From assembly GCA_031287585.1 (NCBI GenBank), contig JAITST010000333.1, positions 1 to 8,162 of the forward strand: a stretch of DNA of 8,162 nt, given 5' to 3'. The stretch comes from Planctomycetaceae bacterium. GTDB taxonomy: Bacteria > Planctomycetota > Planctomycetia > Pirellulales > Thermoguttaceae. A model generated the notes under the pieces. That model was not told the origin of the DNA. It saw nothing but the letters and a program-made list of their open reading frames with translations, and made no database searches. Shown piece after piece: positions 1 to 5,461 of the stretch. A program made the translations under genes and the position numbers. The stretch's first letter is position 1. Each line of letters opens with the position of its first letter.

Positions 1-53
1 TTTTCTGTCTGAACACGATTGAAAATTGTTTGTGTCGCGATGTAATCGTAACC
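1..53 (-). repeat. Dispersed repeat, copy A
   Basis: Bases 1-35 match 8085-8119 in the same orientation with two mismatches (positions 18 and 28). Bases 9-53, read on the minus strand, match 445-489 at about 36 of 45 positions, including the shared block ACACAAACAATT. The repeat may extend left beyond the window. No terminal inverted repeats or coding frame are shared by all copies, so it looks like a non-coding interspersed element or a conserved regulatory or leader segment. The minus strand is assigned so that copies share the orientation GGTTAC...GTGTTC. Confidence 0.7.
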
Positions 54-64
54 CGAAATGTTGA

Positions 65-280
65 TTATTGAACATCAAAAACGTATCGGGGGATGCTTGT
101 CGTCAAGGAACAACGCAAACATTCCGAGGAGTAAATCTGGGGCGAAACACATTCAACGCGGGCATCGGCGGCGATTTACCGCTGACCCGCAACACACGAT
201 TATTCGCCGATTACGATTTCGATTTAGGCGAACGCTCGGCGGCGCACACCGGACAAATCGGGTTCGTTGGGAAGTGGTGA
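65..280 (+). pseudogene. C-terminal remnant of an autotransporter-type beta-barrel
   Basis: The frame ending at TGA 278-280 encodes about 70 residues typical of the last strands of an autotransporter or outer-membrane barrel: GVNLGRNTFNAGIGG, then LFADYDFDLGERSAAHTG, then QIGFVGKW. The final aromatic residue fits the C-terminal beta-signal recognised by the BAM machinery. A full barrel domain is roughly 250-300 residues, so most of it and the whole passenger are missing. An in-frame TGA at 62-64 closes the frame upstream and the only possible start is a TTG at 68. An ATG at 58 lies in a different frame that runs to 318 and encodes arginine-rich nonsense. I therefore read it as a deletion or frameshift remnant and not a working gene. 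It sits between inverted repeat copies A and B. Confidence 0.7.
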
Positions 281-307
281 GAGATTATTTTGAGACGGAT
301 AATGGTG

Positions 308-399
308 TTGCGCACTGAGGTCACAGAGAAAAAAAATTGTTGTCATCGTTACTTTGTTATCATAGCCATTCTCCGTGTACACCGTGCCTCCGTGCGCAA
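308..399. repeat. Imperfect palindromic repeat / large hairpin
   Basis: The left arm starting at 308 (TTGCGCAC, then GAGG, then CAC...AGAGAA) pairs with the reverse complement of 369-399 (TTGCGCAC, GAGG, CAC, ...GGAGAA). One mismatch and a bulge of several bases separate the matching blocks. The loop is about 38 bases. It lies between the barrel remnant (+) and the rtcB 3' end (-), so it could act as a bidirectional terminator, although no clean U-tract follows it. The GAGG..CACAGAG / CTCCGTG wording resembles palindromic repeats I recall from many environmental bacterial genomes; that comparison is from memory. Confidence 0.55.
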
Positions 400-444
400 A
401 ACAACCAAGCAAATTGTACGTCTTTCGTTTATCAATGTAGTTTT

Positions 445-489
445 GGTTACAGACACATCACAACACAAACAATTCTCAACCGTGTTCGG
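445..489 (+). repeat. Dispersed repeat, copy B (inverted relative to copies A and C)
   Basis: GGTTAC at 445, ACACAAACAATT at 463-474 and CGTGTTCGG to 489 match the reverse complement of 9-53 at about 36 of 45 bases. The copy ends 8 bases beyond the rtcB stop codon, so it lies in the rtcB 3' untranslated region. Copies A and B form an inverted pair around the barrel remnant and the 308-399 hairpin. Confidence 0.65.
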
Positions 490-497
490 TATAGTTT

Positions 498-1976
498 TCA
501 GTCATCAGCGTTATCTCCGTCTTTTATCACGAATCTTGCTTTCAGTTTTGCAACTTCCTCCGCTAGTCCCGCTTGTTTTACGCTTTCCAGTACATCATCG
601 AAATTTTTGTAGGCGGCAGGTGCTTCGTCTAACGGGTAGCGGCGGCAGTTTGTCAGGATGTCGTCAGTTTCCATTTCGCTGTCAACCGTTTTTTGGTCTA
701 ACGTTTTTATCGCGTTTCTTCTTCCCATTACACGTCCCGCGCCATGATTAATACTGTAAGCACTCATCTCCGCTCCTTCAAGTCCTACCATCACCGCCGA
801 GCCGCCGCGCGGGTTGCCCGGCAACAGTATCGGATGTCCAGTTGTCTCAAACGGCGTTCCCCGCAATGCGTGGTGTCCCGCAGGAAACGCTCTTGTTGCC
901 CCCTTTCGGTGAACCATCACCAACCTGTCACGCCACGTTTCACGTCTGACAATGTTGTGACTGATGAAGTAAACAAAGTTCGCGCGCACGTCCGGGAATA
1001 CCTCACGAAACGCTTCGAGTACCAGCGAGTTAATGAGTAAGTGGTTGACCGTCGCGAAGTTTGCTCCGAGAGCCATATCGTCGAGATACGCTTTCGCTTC
1101 TTTCGTACCGAATGGTGCGTAAACCAGTTCTCTGTCACCGCCCGGAAACGGTGTTCCCCATTCGCGAAACTGTCGTTGCAGAATTTTGAATTGTTCCGTC
1201 GCAAGTACATTTCCGAATCCGCGTGAACCGCAGTGCGATAGAAACGCAACGTGTCCGTCTTTCAAGCCGAACACACTGGCGATTTGCCGCGCCCGCTCGC
1301 TCTCGCCGACTTCCACCACCTCGCACTCGCCGAAATGGTTGCCGCCGCCATACGAACCGAACTGCGTCATCTTCTCAACGAAGTTCGCCATATACCTTTC
1401 ACCGAGAATCTGGTCGAGCCGCTTGTCGAGGGCTTCGGATGTATTGTCGTGACCGTAGTGAACGGAATCTTCGCACCGCTGCGTCCATTCAAACGGAATC
1501 CCGAACTGCTCACAAACCTCCTCGCTCGCCCCTTCGACAACCGCCTTCCGTGCGAGCGGTAATGTGTATTTGCGTCCCTTTTTCACGTTACGTTGACTTC
1601 GCCCGTAACCAGTCGGCGTGCGTTCGCAGATGGCGTTGATTAACGCACGGCGAACAGTACGGTCACGGATTTCGTCGGCTGGTAAGTCGAACTGTAACAA
1701 CGACATTGAGCATTTGATGTCAACACCGACCGGTCCCGGAAAGACGTGCGTCGGCGACACCATAACGCAACCGATTGGCGCACCGTACCCGCAATGAGCG
1801 TCGGGATTCAGGATAACATCGCTTACGCCGACAGCACCGCGCGCATTGATTGCCTGCTGCATAGTTTTGTCGTCGAAAGTAGCCCGAATCGCTTCATTAC
1901 CAATGACCGGAATCGGCGGGAGGTTATCGGTGACAAGTTTGGAAATGGCGGGGTTGTCGGTTGGGATTAGTTGCAT
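498..1976 (-). CDS. rtcB: RNA-splicing ligase RtcB family protein
   Basis: RtcB joins RNA 2',3'-cyclic phosphate or 3'-phosphate ends to 5'-OH ends in the cytoplasm, using GTP and Mn2+, in RNA repair or tRNA splicing. The 492-residue product has the family's ordered motifs: PDAHCGYGAPIG (58-69), GVDIKC (84-89) with the metal-binding Asp86 and Cys89, GGNHF (211-215) with Asn213 and His214, LSHCGSRGFGN (246-256) with His248, ISHN (338-341) with His340, RKGA (357-360), and NHGAGR (410-415) whose His411 corresponds to the residue guanylylated in E. coli RtcB (His337). It ends with a FVIK segment near the GTP-contacting C-terminal lysine. E. coli has GVDIGCG where this protein has GVDIKCS, and the protein is longer than the E. 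coli enzyme (about 408), so it belongs to a divergent branch. The ATG at 1976 is preferred over the upstream ATG at 2075, which would overlap the HEAT gene. No Shine-Dalgarno sequence is visible. No rtcA or archease gene is nearby. Confidence 0.93.
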   Translation of the reverse strand: MQLIPTDNPAISKLVTDNLPPIPVIGNEAIRATFDDKTMQQAINARGAVGVSDVILNPDAHCGYGAPIGCVMVSPTHVFPGPVGVDIKCSMSLLQFDLPADEIRDRTVRRALINAICERTPTGYGRSQRNVKKGRKYTLPLARKAVVEGASEEVCEQFGIPFEWTQRCEDSVHYGHDNTSEALDKRLDQILGERYMANFVEKMTQFGSYGGGNHFGECEVVEVGESERARQIASVFGLKDGHVAFLSHCGSRGFGNVLATEQFKILQRQFREWGTPFPGGDRELVYAPFGTKEAKAYLDDMALGANFATVNHLLINSLVLEAFREVFPDVRANFVYFISHNIVRRETWRDRLVMVHRKGATRAFPAGHHALRGTPFETTGHPILLPGNPRGGSAVMVGLEGAEMSAYSINHGAGRVMGRRNAIKTLDQKTVDSEMETDDILTNCRRYPLDEAPAAYKNFDDVLESVKQAGLAEEVAKLKARFVIKDGDNADD

Positions 1977-2029
1977 AATACAATTACAAGGTTGGATTGA
2001 ACGGTAAGATAAGTGAGGTTGTGTGCAAT

Positions 2030-2896
2030 TTACATCAGCATCGGTAGTTGCGGTTGTGGGAGTTTTTCGCTCCATGAACGCTCTCGCGGTTTTTCGTTTG
2101 CTTCGCCTTTGCGATATTCGGTGTAACCTATCCAGCGGTCAATGTCTAGTCCGTAGTCTAGTCCGGTTACCATTTGTAAGGATAACATTGCTTCGTAACG
2201 AATTGACGTTGTTTTGTCTTCCAGCATAACGCCTAATTCGTCAACTATCCGGTTGTACTCTTCCGATTTGTCGCCGTCGGTGATACGGATTTGTCTTGCG
2301 GCAGGTGAAATTGCTTTCATCGCCAGTATCCGCATATTCTTGTCTTTATCGTTACGCATCGTACTACGTAACGCATGAAGGATTTCGTTGCGGTCGGCTG
2401 TTGAACATCCTTTTTCGCCCGCGATATTCGCAAGTACAGTACACGTCGAACGCCGTACGCTCTCGTTAGAATCGGTTAGTCCTTCTTTTACCGATATGAC
2501 ACGTGTTCCAAGCGGAATCAATGCCATCGCCTCAATCGCTTCACGGCGGATATTCGGGTCGGGCGACTCGCGGTATTCGTTCAACAACTGCCCAAGCAAG
2601 ACTTCACGTTCAAGTCTGTCCGCGTTTTGTCCGCTCGCTGCTTTCAGGCGGATGCTGGCTATTCGTTCGGCTGGCGTTATCACGCCCGGAACATAGTCCT
2701 TTTTGTTGTTGAACATATACGCCATAAACTTGCTGGCGGATGTTTTCTCAAGCGTTGTGCATCCATTAACAAAGAGACAGCACGCCAATAATGTGAACGG
2801 CAATAAACGTGCTGCGAGGCGGCTCGTTGTTCGTTTGATATCGTTGGGTTTACTTGGTATTTGTTTTGCGCAGTGAACTTCTATTGACATAGTCAT
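2030..2896 (-). CDS. HEAT-repeat lipoprotein
   Basis: The product has 288 residues from the ATG at 2896. A basic region (IKRTTSRLAARLL) leads into a hydrophobic stretch (LPFTLLACCLFVNGC), with VNGC as a plausible lipobox and Cys46 as the lipidated residue. The mature part carries helical HEAT-like repeats at roughly 90-215: NIRREAIEAMALIP, ESVRRSTCTVLANI, NMRILAMKAISPA and SIRYEAMLSLQMVTG. Each has the Arg-x-x-Ala/Thr pattern of HEAT units. The C-terminus is polar and ends in a Pro/Leu-rich tail. HEAT arrays usually form protein-binding scaffolds, and the partner is unknown. The start could also be the ATG two codons later (2890); a GTG at 2959 would place over 40 residues before the signal sequence and is less likely. 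It lies 53 bp upstream of rtcB on the same strand, so the two may share a transcript. It is not a recognised named gene. Confidence 0.8.
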   Translation of the reverse strand: MTMSIEVHCAKQIPSKPNDIKRTTSRLAARLLPFTLLACCLFVNGCTTLEKTSASKFMAYMFNNKKDYVPGVITPAERIASIRLKAASGQNADRLEREVLLGQLLNEYRESPDPNIRREAIEAMALIPLGTRVISVKEGLTDSNESVRRSTCTVLANIAGEKGCSTADRNEILHALRSTMRNDKDKNMRILAMKAISPAARQIRITDGDKSEEYNRIVDELGVMLEDKTTSIRYEAMLSLQMVTGLDYGLDIDRWIGYTEYRKGEANEKPRERSWSEKLPQPQLPMLM

Positions 2897-3016
2897 AAAA
2901 TTTCGTTCTAATGATTGTCGTAATAAAGGCGCACCACAACGCGCCAGAATTTGAATCACGGAACTCTAACAAAATTTTTGGTTTTGTACAAGAGCGATTT
3001 TTTTGTGAAACACGTC

Positions 3017-3045
3017 TTGAAATTTCAACATAATAACATTAGAAT
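3017..3045 (+). promoter_or_regulatory. Sigma70-like promoter over a 12-bp palindrome
   Basis: TTGAAA (3017-3022), a 17-base spacer and TAGAAT (3040-3045) each match five of six consensus bases. The -35 box is the first half of the perfect palindrome TTGAAATTTCAA (3017-3028), which could be an operator. The promoter would give a 5' leader of about 165 bases before the DUF1570-like gene and would read through the Rpn-like remnant. A second, weaker candidate (TTGAAA 3182-3187, 17 bases, TATACA 3205-3210) would start transcription almost at the ATG. Confidence 0.4.
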
Positions 3046-3047
3046 AA

Positions 3048-3185
3048 GCGGTTGAAGCATCGAAGATTGAACGGTCAGAGGCGAAACTGCGTAAGGAGCG
3101 GAAGCCGGGTAATATCTACGACGCTTTTGTCAAGATGATTTTCGGTAGAATTGTTATTTTCGCTGATTTCATTGAAAAATTTTGA
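3048..3185 (+). pseudogene. Short remnant resembling the N-terminus of an Rpn/PD-(D/E)XK transposase-nuclease
   Basis: A 45-codon frame between TAA (3045-3047) and TGA (3183-3185) has no ATG before codon 30. After a basic run (KLRKERKPGN) it reads IYDAFVKMIFGRIV, then IFADFIEKF. This resembles the opening motif of Rpn-family recombination-promoting nucleases/putative transposases (pattern [HY]DxFxKxIF...AxDFL). The catalytic PD-(D/E)XK core would follow but is absent, and the next gene starts 31 bases later. It is probably a fossil of a mobile or recombination gene. The match is short and based on motif memory, so chance similarity is possible. Confidence 0.4.
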
Positions 3186-3215
3186 AAAACGTTATAACGA
3201 TACTTATACACGGCT

Positions 3216-4397
3216 ATGACACAACAACATTCTTATTCCCGCAATCTTATCCTATTCGCGTTGTTCGTACTGCTAACGTGTTTGCCGGTTTACGGACTTG
3301 ATACGATAACGTTCAAGGAAGTTGGCGGCGGTTTGCAACGTACCGTTGTCGGACGTATCGTGGTGGAAGCGGGCGACGCTTTGATATTAGAGGGACGTGA
3401 CGGGCAAATTTTTGTTATCAGGAAAACCTTGTTAATAGACAGGAAAACCGACGACATTGAGTTTTCACCAATGACAATGAAGGAGTTGGAAGAGAGCATA
3501 AAAAGCGAGTTTCCCGATTTCAGTATTCTCAAATCTGACTACTACCTCATCGCCTACAACACGTCTCCGGTTTACGCGAAGTGGGTAAAAAGTTTACTCG
3601 AACGTCTCCGTGATTCGCTCGGTCAATTTTGGAGGACGCGCGGTGTCCCATTGAAAAAACCGCAGTTCCCGCTCGTCGCGATTGTATTCGCAAGCAAGGA
3701 ACAATTCGCGCGTTACGCGATTAGTGAAATCGGTTCAGACAATATGGCGGCATACTACAACAGGTTCACAAACAGAATTATCCTTGCAGACCTGACAAGC
3801 ATCGAATCAAATGACGATGTAAAAAATTCACGCAACAAAAAACTAACGTCCGCCCAACTCGAAAACTTACTCAACCGTCCGGCAGCCGCGTTCAACATCG
3901 CAACCGTCATACACGAAGCAACACATCAAGTCGCGTTCAACGGCGGAATGCACGACCGTTTAGCCCTGTCGTCCTATCCGCTTTGGGTCATCGAAGGAAT
4001 CGCTGTAATGCACGAAGTTCCCGACAGAGATAAAAAAATCGGATGGGGTATCACTCTCAAACCAAACGACTACCGTTTTGAACATCTTATCGAATACTGG
4101 CGAAAACGTCCTGACAGAGCGTTTGACCTAATTATCAAATCGGACAAAATGCTCCGCAATCCAAAAACGGCACTCGACGCTTATGCCCTCGCGTGGGGAT
4201 TAGTTTACTTTCTCGTTACTGAACGCAAAGTACAGTTTACAACCTATTTGCAAAAGTTAGCGAAGAAAGATGTTACCACTCATGATACACAGGAGCAACG
4301 AATGAGCGAGTTCGAGGAATGTTTCGGTGACGATTGGGATAAGTTATATCAGGATTTCACGAAGTCAATGAATAACATCGCGAAGAAGATACGATGA
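3216..4397 (+). CDS. Secreted DUF1570-like putative zinc metallopeptidase
   Basis: The 393-residue product begins with a signal peptide (hydrophobic LILFALFVLLTCLPVYG, cleavage probably after Gly27), so it should act outside the cytoplasmic membrane. Residues 30-75 form a small beta-rich segment (VVGRIVVEAGDALILEGRDG). The core has HEATHQ with His233, Glu234 and His237, followed by WVIEGIA with Glu260. This is the HExxH...E arrangement of gluzincin-type zinc peptidases and is typical of DUF1570 proteins, which are abundant in Planctomycetota. A conserved-looking ALAWGLVYFL segment follows in the C-terminal third. The substrate is unknown. No Shine-Dalgarno sequence precedes the ATG. The stop codon overlaps the yraN start as ATGA, implying translational coupling. 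Zn binding and peptidase activity are inferred from the motif only. Confidence 0.82.
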   Translation: MTQQHSYSRNLILFALFVLLTCLPVYGLDTITFKEVGGGLQRTVVGRIVVEAGDALILEGRDGQIFVIRKTLLIDRKTDDIEFSPMTMKELEESIKSEFPDFSILKSDYYLIAYNTSPVYAKWVKSLLERLRDSLGQFWRTRGVPLKKPQFPLVAIVFASKEQFARYAISEIGSDNMAAYYNRFTNRIILADLTSIESNDDVKNSRNKKLTSAQLENLLNRPAAAFNIATVIHEATHQVAFNGGMHDRLALSSYPLWVIEGIAVMHEVPDRDKKIGWGITLKPNDYRFEHLIEYWRKRPDRAFDLIIKSDKMLRNPKTALDAYALAWGLVYFLVTERKVQFTTYLQKLAKKDVTTHDTQEQRMSEFEECFGDDWDKLYQDFTKSMNNIAKKIR

Positions 4398-4918
4398 CAC
4401 ACCGCAAGTTTTCATTTGGTTTGTTGTTTGACATATTTTTTCTTTTCAGTTATGTTTGGAAAAATTTCGTTCGCCCGATTTGTTTACCATTCTGGTTGGA
4501 AGTACCAGCGGAGTTAAACCTCCAACGTAGTCGTAGTTCCAAGTCAGACAAACCCAAAGATAAACTAGGTAGAGCAGGCGAAAAAGCCGCCGCAACGTTC
4601 TTACGCAAACTGGGCTGCCGTATCATCGCACGTAACGTATTACTAGATGGCGGCGAAATTGACATAGTAGCACTCGACGGCGACTGGCTGGTATTTGTAG
4701 AAGTAAAAACTCGCAGCAGCCGACAATTCGGTCTCCCGCAAGATGCCGTAACAAAAGGAAAACGAAAACGAATGATACGTCTGGCAAACCAATTCATACA
4801 ACAAAATAACTACGAATCAAACTCAATCCGTTTCGACATAATAGCAATAACCTGGCGCAAAGGCGAAAAACCAAAAATAGAACATCTAAAAAACGCATTC
4901 GACGCGATGGGGAATTAA
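4394..4918 (+). CDS. yraN: YraN/UPF0102 family protein (PD-(D/E)XK nuclease fold)
   Basis: Residues 58-174 carry the full UPF0102 signature: LGRAGEKAAATFLRKLG with Glu63, ARNVLLDGGEIDIVALDG with Glu88 and Asp90, LVFVEVKTR with Glu103 and Lys105, the QDAVTKGKRKRM helix, and RFDIIAI at 146-152. The Glu-Asp-(Glu-x-Lys) set matches a PD-(D/E)XK endonuclease-like active site; the cellular role of the family is poorly defined. Typical members have about 115-130 residues. This one has 174, because roughly 57 extra N-terminal residues include a hydrophobic, aromatic-rich segment (FGLLFDIFFLFSYVW) that could be a membrane anchor. The ATG at 4394 overlaps the previous stop by four bases. No ATG lies between it and the conserved domain, but a non-ATG start further in cannot be excluded. 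Confidence 0.88.
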   Translation: MTHRKFSFGLLFDIFFLFSYVWKNFVRPICLPFWLEVPAELNLQRSRSSKSDKPKDKLGRAGEKAAATFLRKLGCRIIARNVLLDGGEIDIVALDGDWLVFVEVKTRSSRQFGLPQDAVTKGKRKRMIRLANQFIQQNNYESNSIRFDIIAITWRKGEKPKIEHLKNAFDAMGN

Positions 4919-4985
4919 AACACATAGAGTCGCGACATTTCGCGGTTGACAGGCAAGGTAGTTTTTGTATTAAACTTACTCTTCA

Positions 4986-5049
4986 TTTTGCCACGAATAC
5001 ACGAATAAATACGAATAATTCGTTATAAATTCGTACATTCGTGGCAAAA
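4986..5049. repeat. Long palindromic repeat (ACGAAT-rich hairpin)
   Basis: TTTTGCCACGAAT (4986-4998) pairs perfectly with ATTCGTGGCAAAA (5037-5049). Inside, ACGAAT blocks on the left (5001-5006, 5011-5016) pair with ATTCGT blocks on the right, extending the stem to about 28 pairs with a few mismatches. It follows yraN by 67 bases and may stabilise or end the transcript. The CCACGAATACACGAAT wording resembles interspersed palindromes I recall from many environmental genomes. Confidence 0.75.
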
Positions 5050-5106
5050 ATTATTGTATGTAAATTGTTAATTTTATTTATTTTGAAGTTACTGAACAAG
5101 TCTATT

Positions 5107-5145
5107 CTATCCTTACCTATCCTTACCTATCCTTACCTATCCTTA
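5107..5145. repeat. Tandem repeat, 10-bp unit CTATCCTTAC, about 3.9 copies
   Basis: Units at 5107-5116, 5117-5126 and 5127-5136 are identical and a fourth is complete except for its last base. A partial TCTAT duplication precedes it (5101-5110). It directly abuts the MITE-like palindrome. The identical units suggest recent slippage expansion, so copy number may vary between strains. Confidence 0.9.
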
Positions 5146-5155
5146 ACTACCTATG

Positions 5156-5321
5156 AAAAAACCTTATTTTTACAAAGAAACACATCAGTAGCAATGGGCG
5201 TTTACCCAAACATAACCTTATTACCCCATTGTTGCTCGCTCTAATTCTAAATAAGGTAATAAGGTTATGTTTACGAGCGTACTTGCTACTGAAGTGTTCT
5301 TTGGTAAAAATAAGGTTTTTT
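5156..5321. mobile_element. MITE-like long inverted repeat
   Basis: Arms of about 70 bases (5156-5225 and 5255-5321) are reverse complements. The outer 18 bases are identical (5156-5173 against 5304-5321), as are the inner 18 (5208-5225 against 5255-5272). Between them are CAGTAG-containing blocks with a few substitutions and small indels. The loop is about 29 bases and contains TGCTCGCT. No coding sequence is inside and no clear target-site duplication is visible at the edges, so mobilisation by a transposase in trans is only an inference. Transcribed RNA from either strand would fold into a very stable hairpin. Confidence 0.6.
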
Positions 5322-5330
5322 GGTTTCACT

Positions 5331-5384
5331 AAAACATCAGTAGTTGTGTGTCTTATGTTTTTCCAAATAAGGTTTGCTCGCTAC
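5331..5384. repeat. Decayed partial copy of the adjacent inverted repeat
   Basis: AACATCAGTAG near 5333-5343 repeats the CACATCAGTAG of the left arm (5181-5191). AAATAAGGT near 5366 repeats the sequence flanking the loop at 5249-5257, and TGCTCGCT at 5375-5382 is identical to the loop sequence at 5233-5240. The order of the blocks is similar but the spacing is changed, as expected for an old rearranged copy. Confidence 0.4.
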
Positions 5385-5461
5385 AACATCATGATGCCGT
5401 ATTTTACACATATTTACCATCGTGAATTTTTGGAAATTGCAAGACAGACCACTACTTTTCG

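Larger units (their letters stand above)
4919..5461. other. Gene-free, repeat-rich intergenic region between yraN and asnA
   Basis: No frame here has coding character. Open frames on both strands (around 5147-5329 and 5229-5543) only translate the two arms of an inverted repeat and run into asnA antisense. The region holds, in order, a small hairpin (CGCGA/TCGCG at 4931-4944), a palindromic repeat, a tandem decamer, a MITE-like palindrome, a decayed copy of part of it, and a 10-bp palindrome CATCATGATG at 5387-5396. yraN (+) and asnA (-) converge on this region, so it must contain their transcription ends, but no hairpin with a clear U-tract stands out. Confidence 0.7.

Noticed and set aside
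1..53. Repeat copies A and C as sigma70 promoters, since both contain TTGAAA
   Set aside because: No good -10 element lies at the right distance in either copy, and copy B is inverted at a gene's 3' end, which does not fit a promoter role.
58..318. An 86-codon plus-strand frame starting with ATG at the left edge
   Set aside because: It overlaps the barrel remnant in another frame and is arginine-rich with no recognisable pattern; the barrel frame is the one with protein-family sense.
744..1639. Several plus-strand frames of 60-138 codons across rtcB
   Set aside because: They lie antisense to a gene with strong family motifs and have compositions typical of shadow frames.
1976..2075. A longer RtcB start 33 codons upstream
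   Set aside because: It would overlap the end of the HEAT gene and add a Thr/Cys-rich stretch unlike RtcB N-termini; the ATG at 1976 gives the expected beginning.
5101..5150. A possible CRISPR array because of regular short repeats
   Set aside because: The units are 10 bp and contiguous with no spacers, and no cas gene is present.
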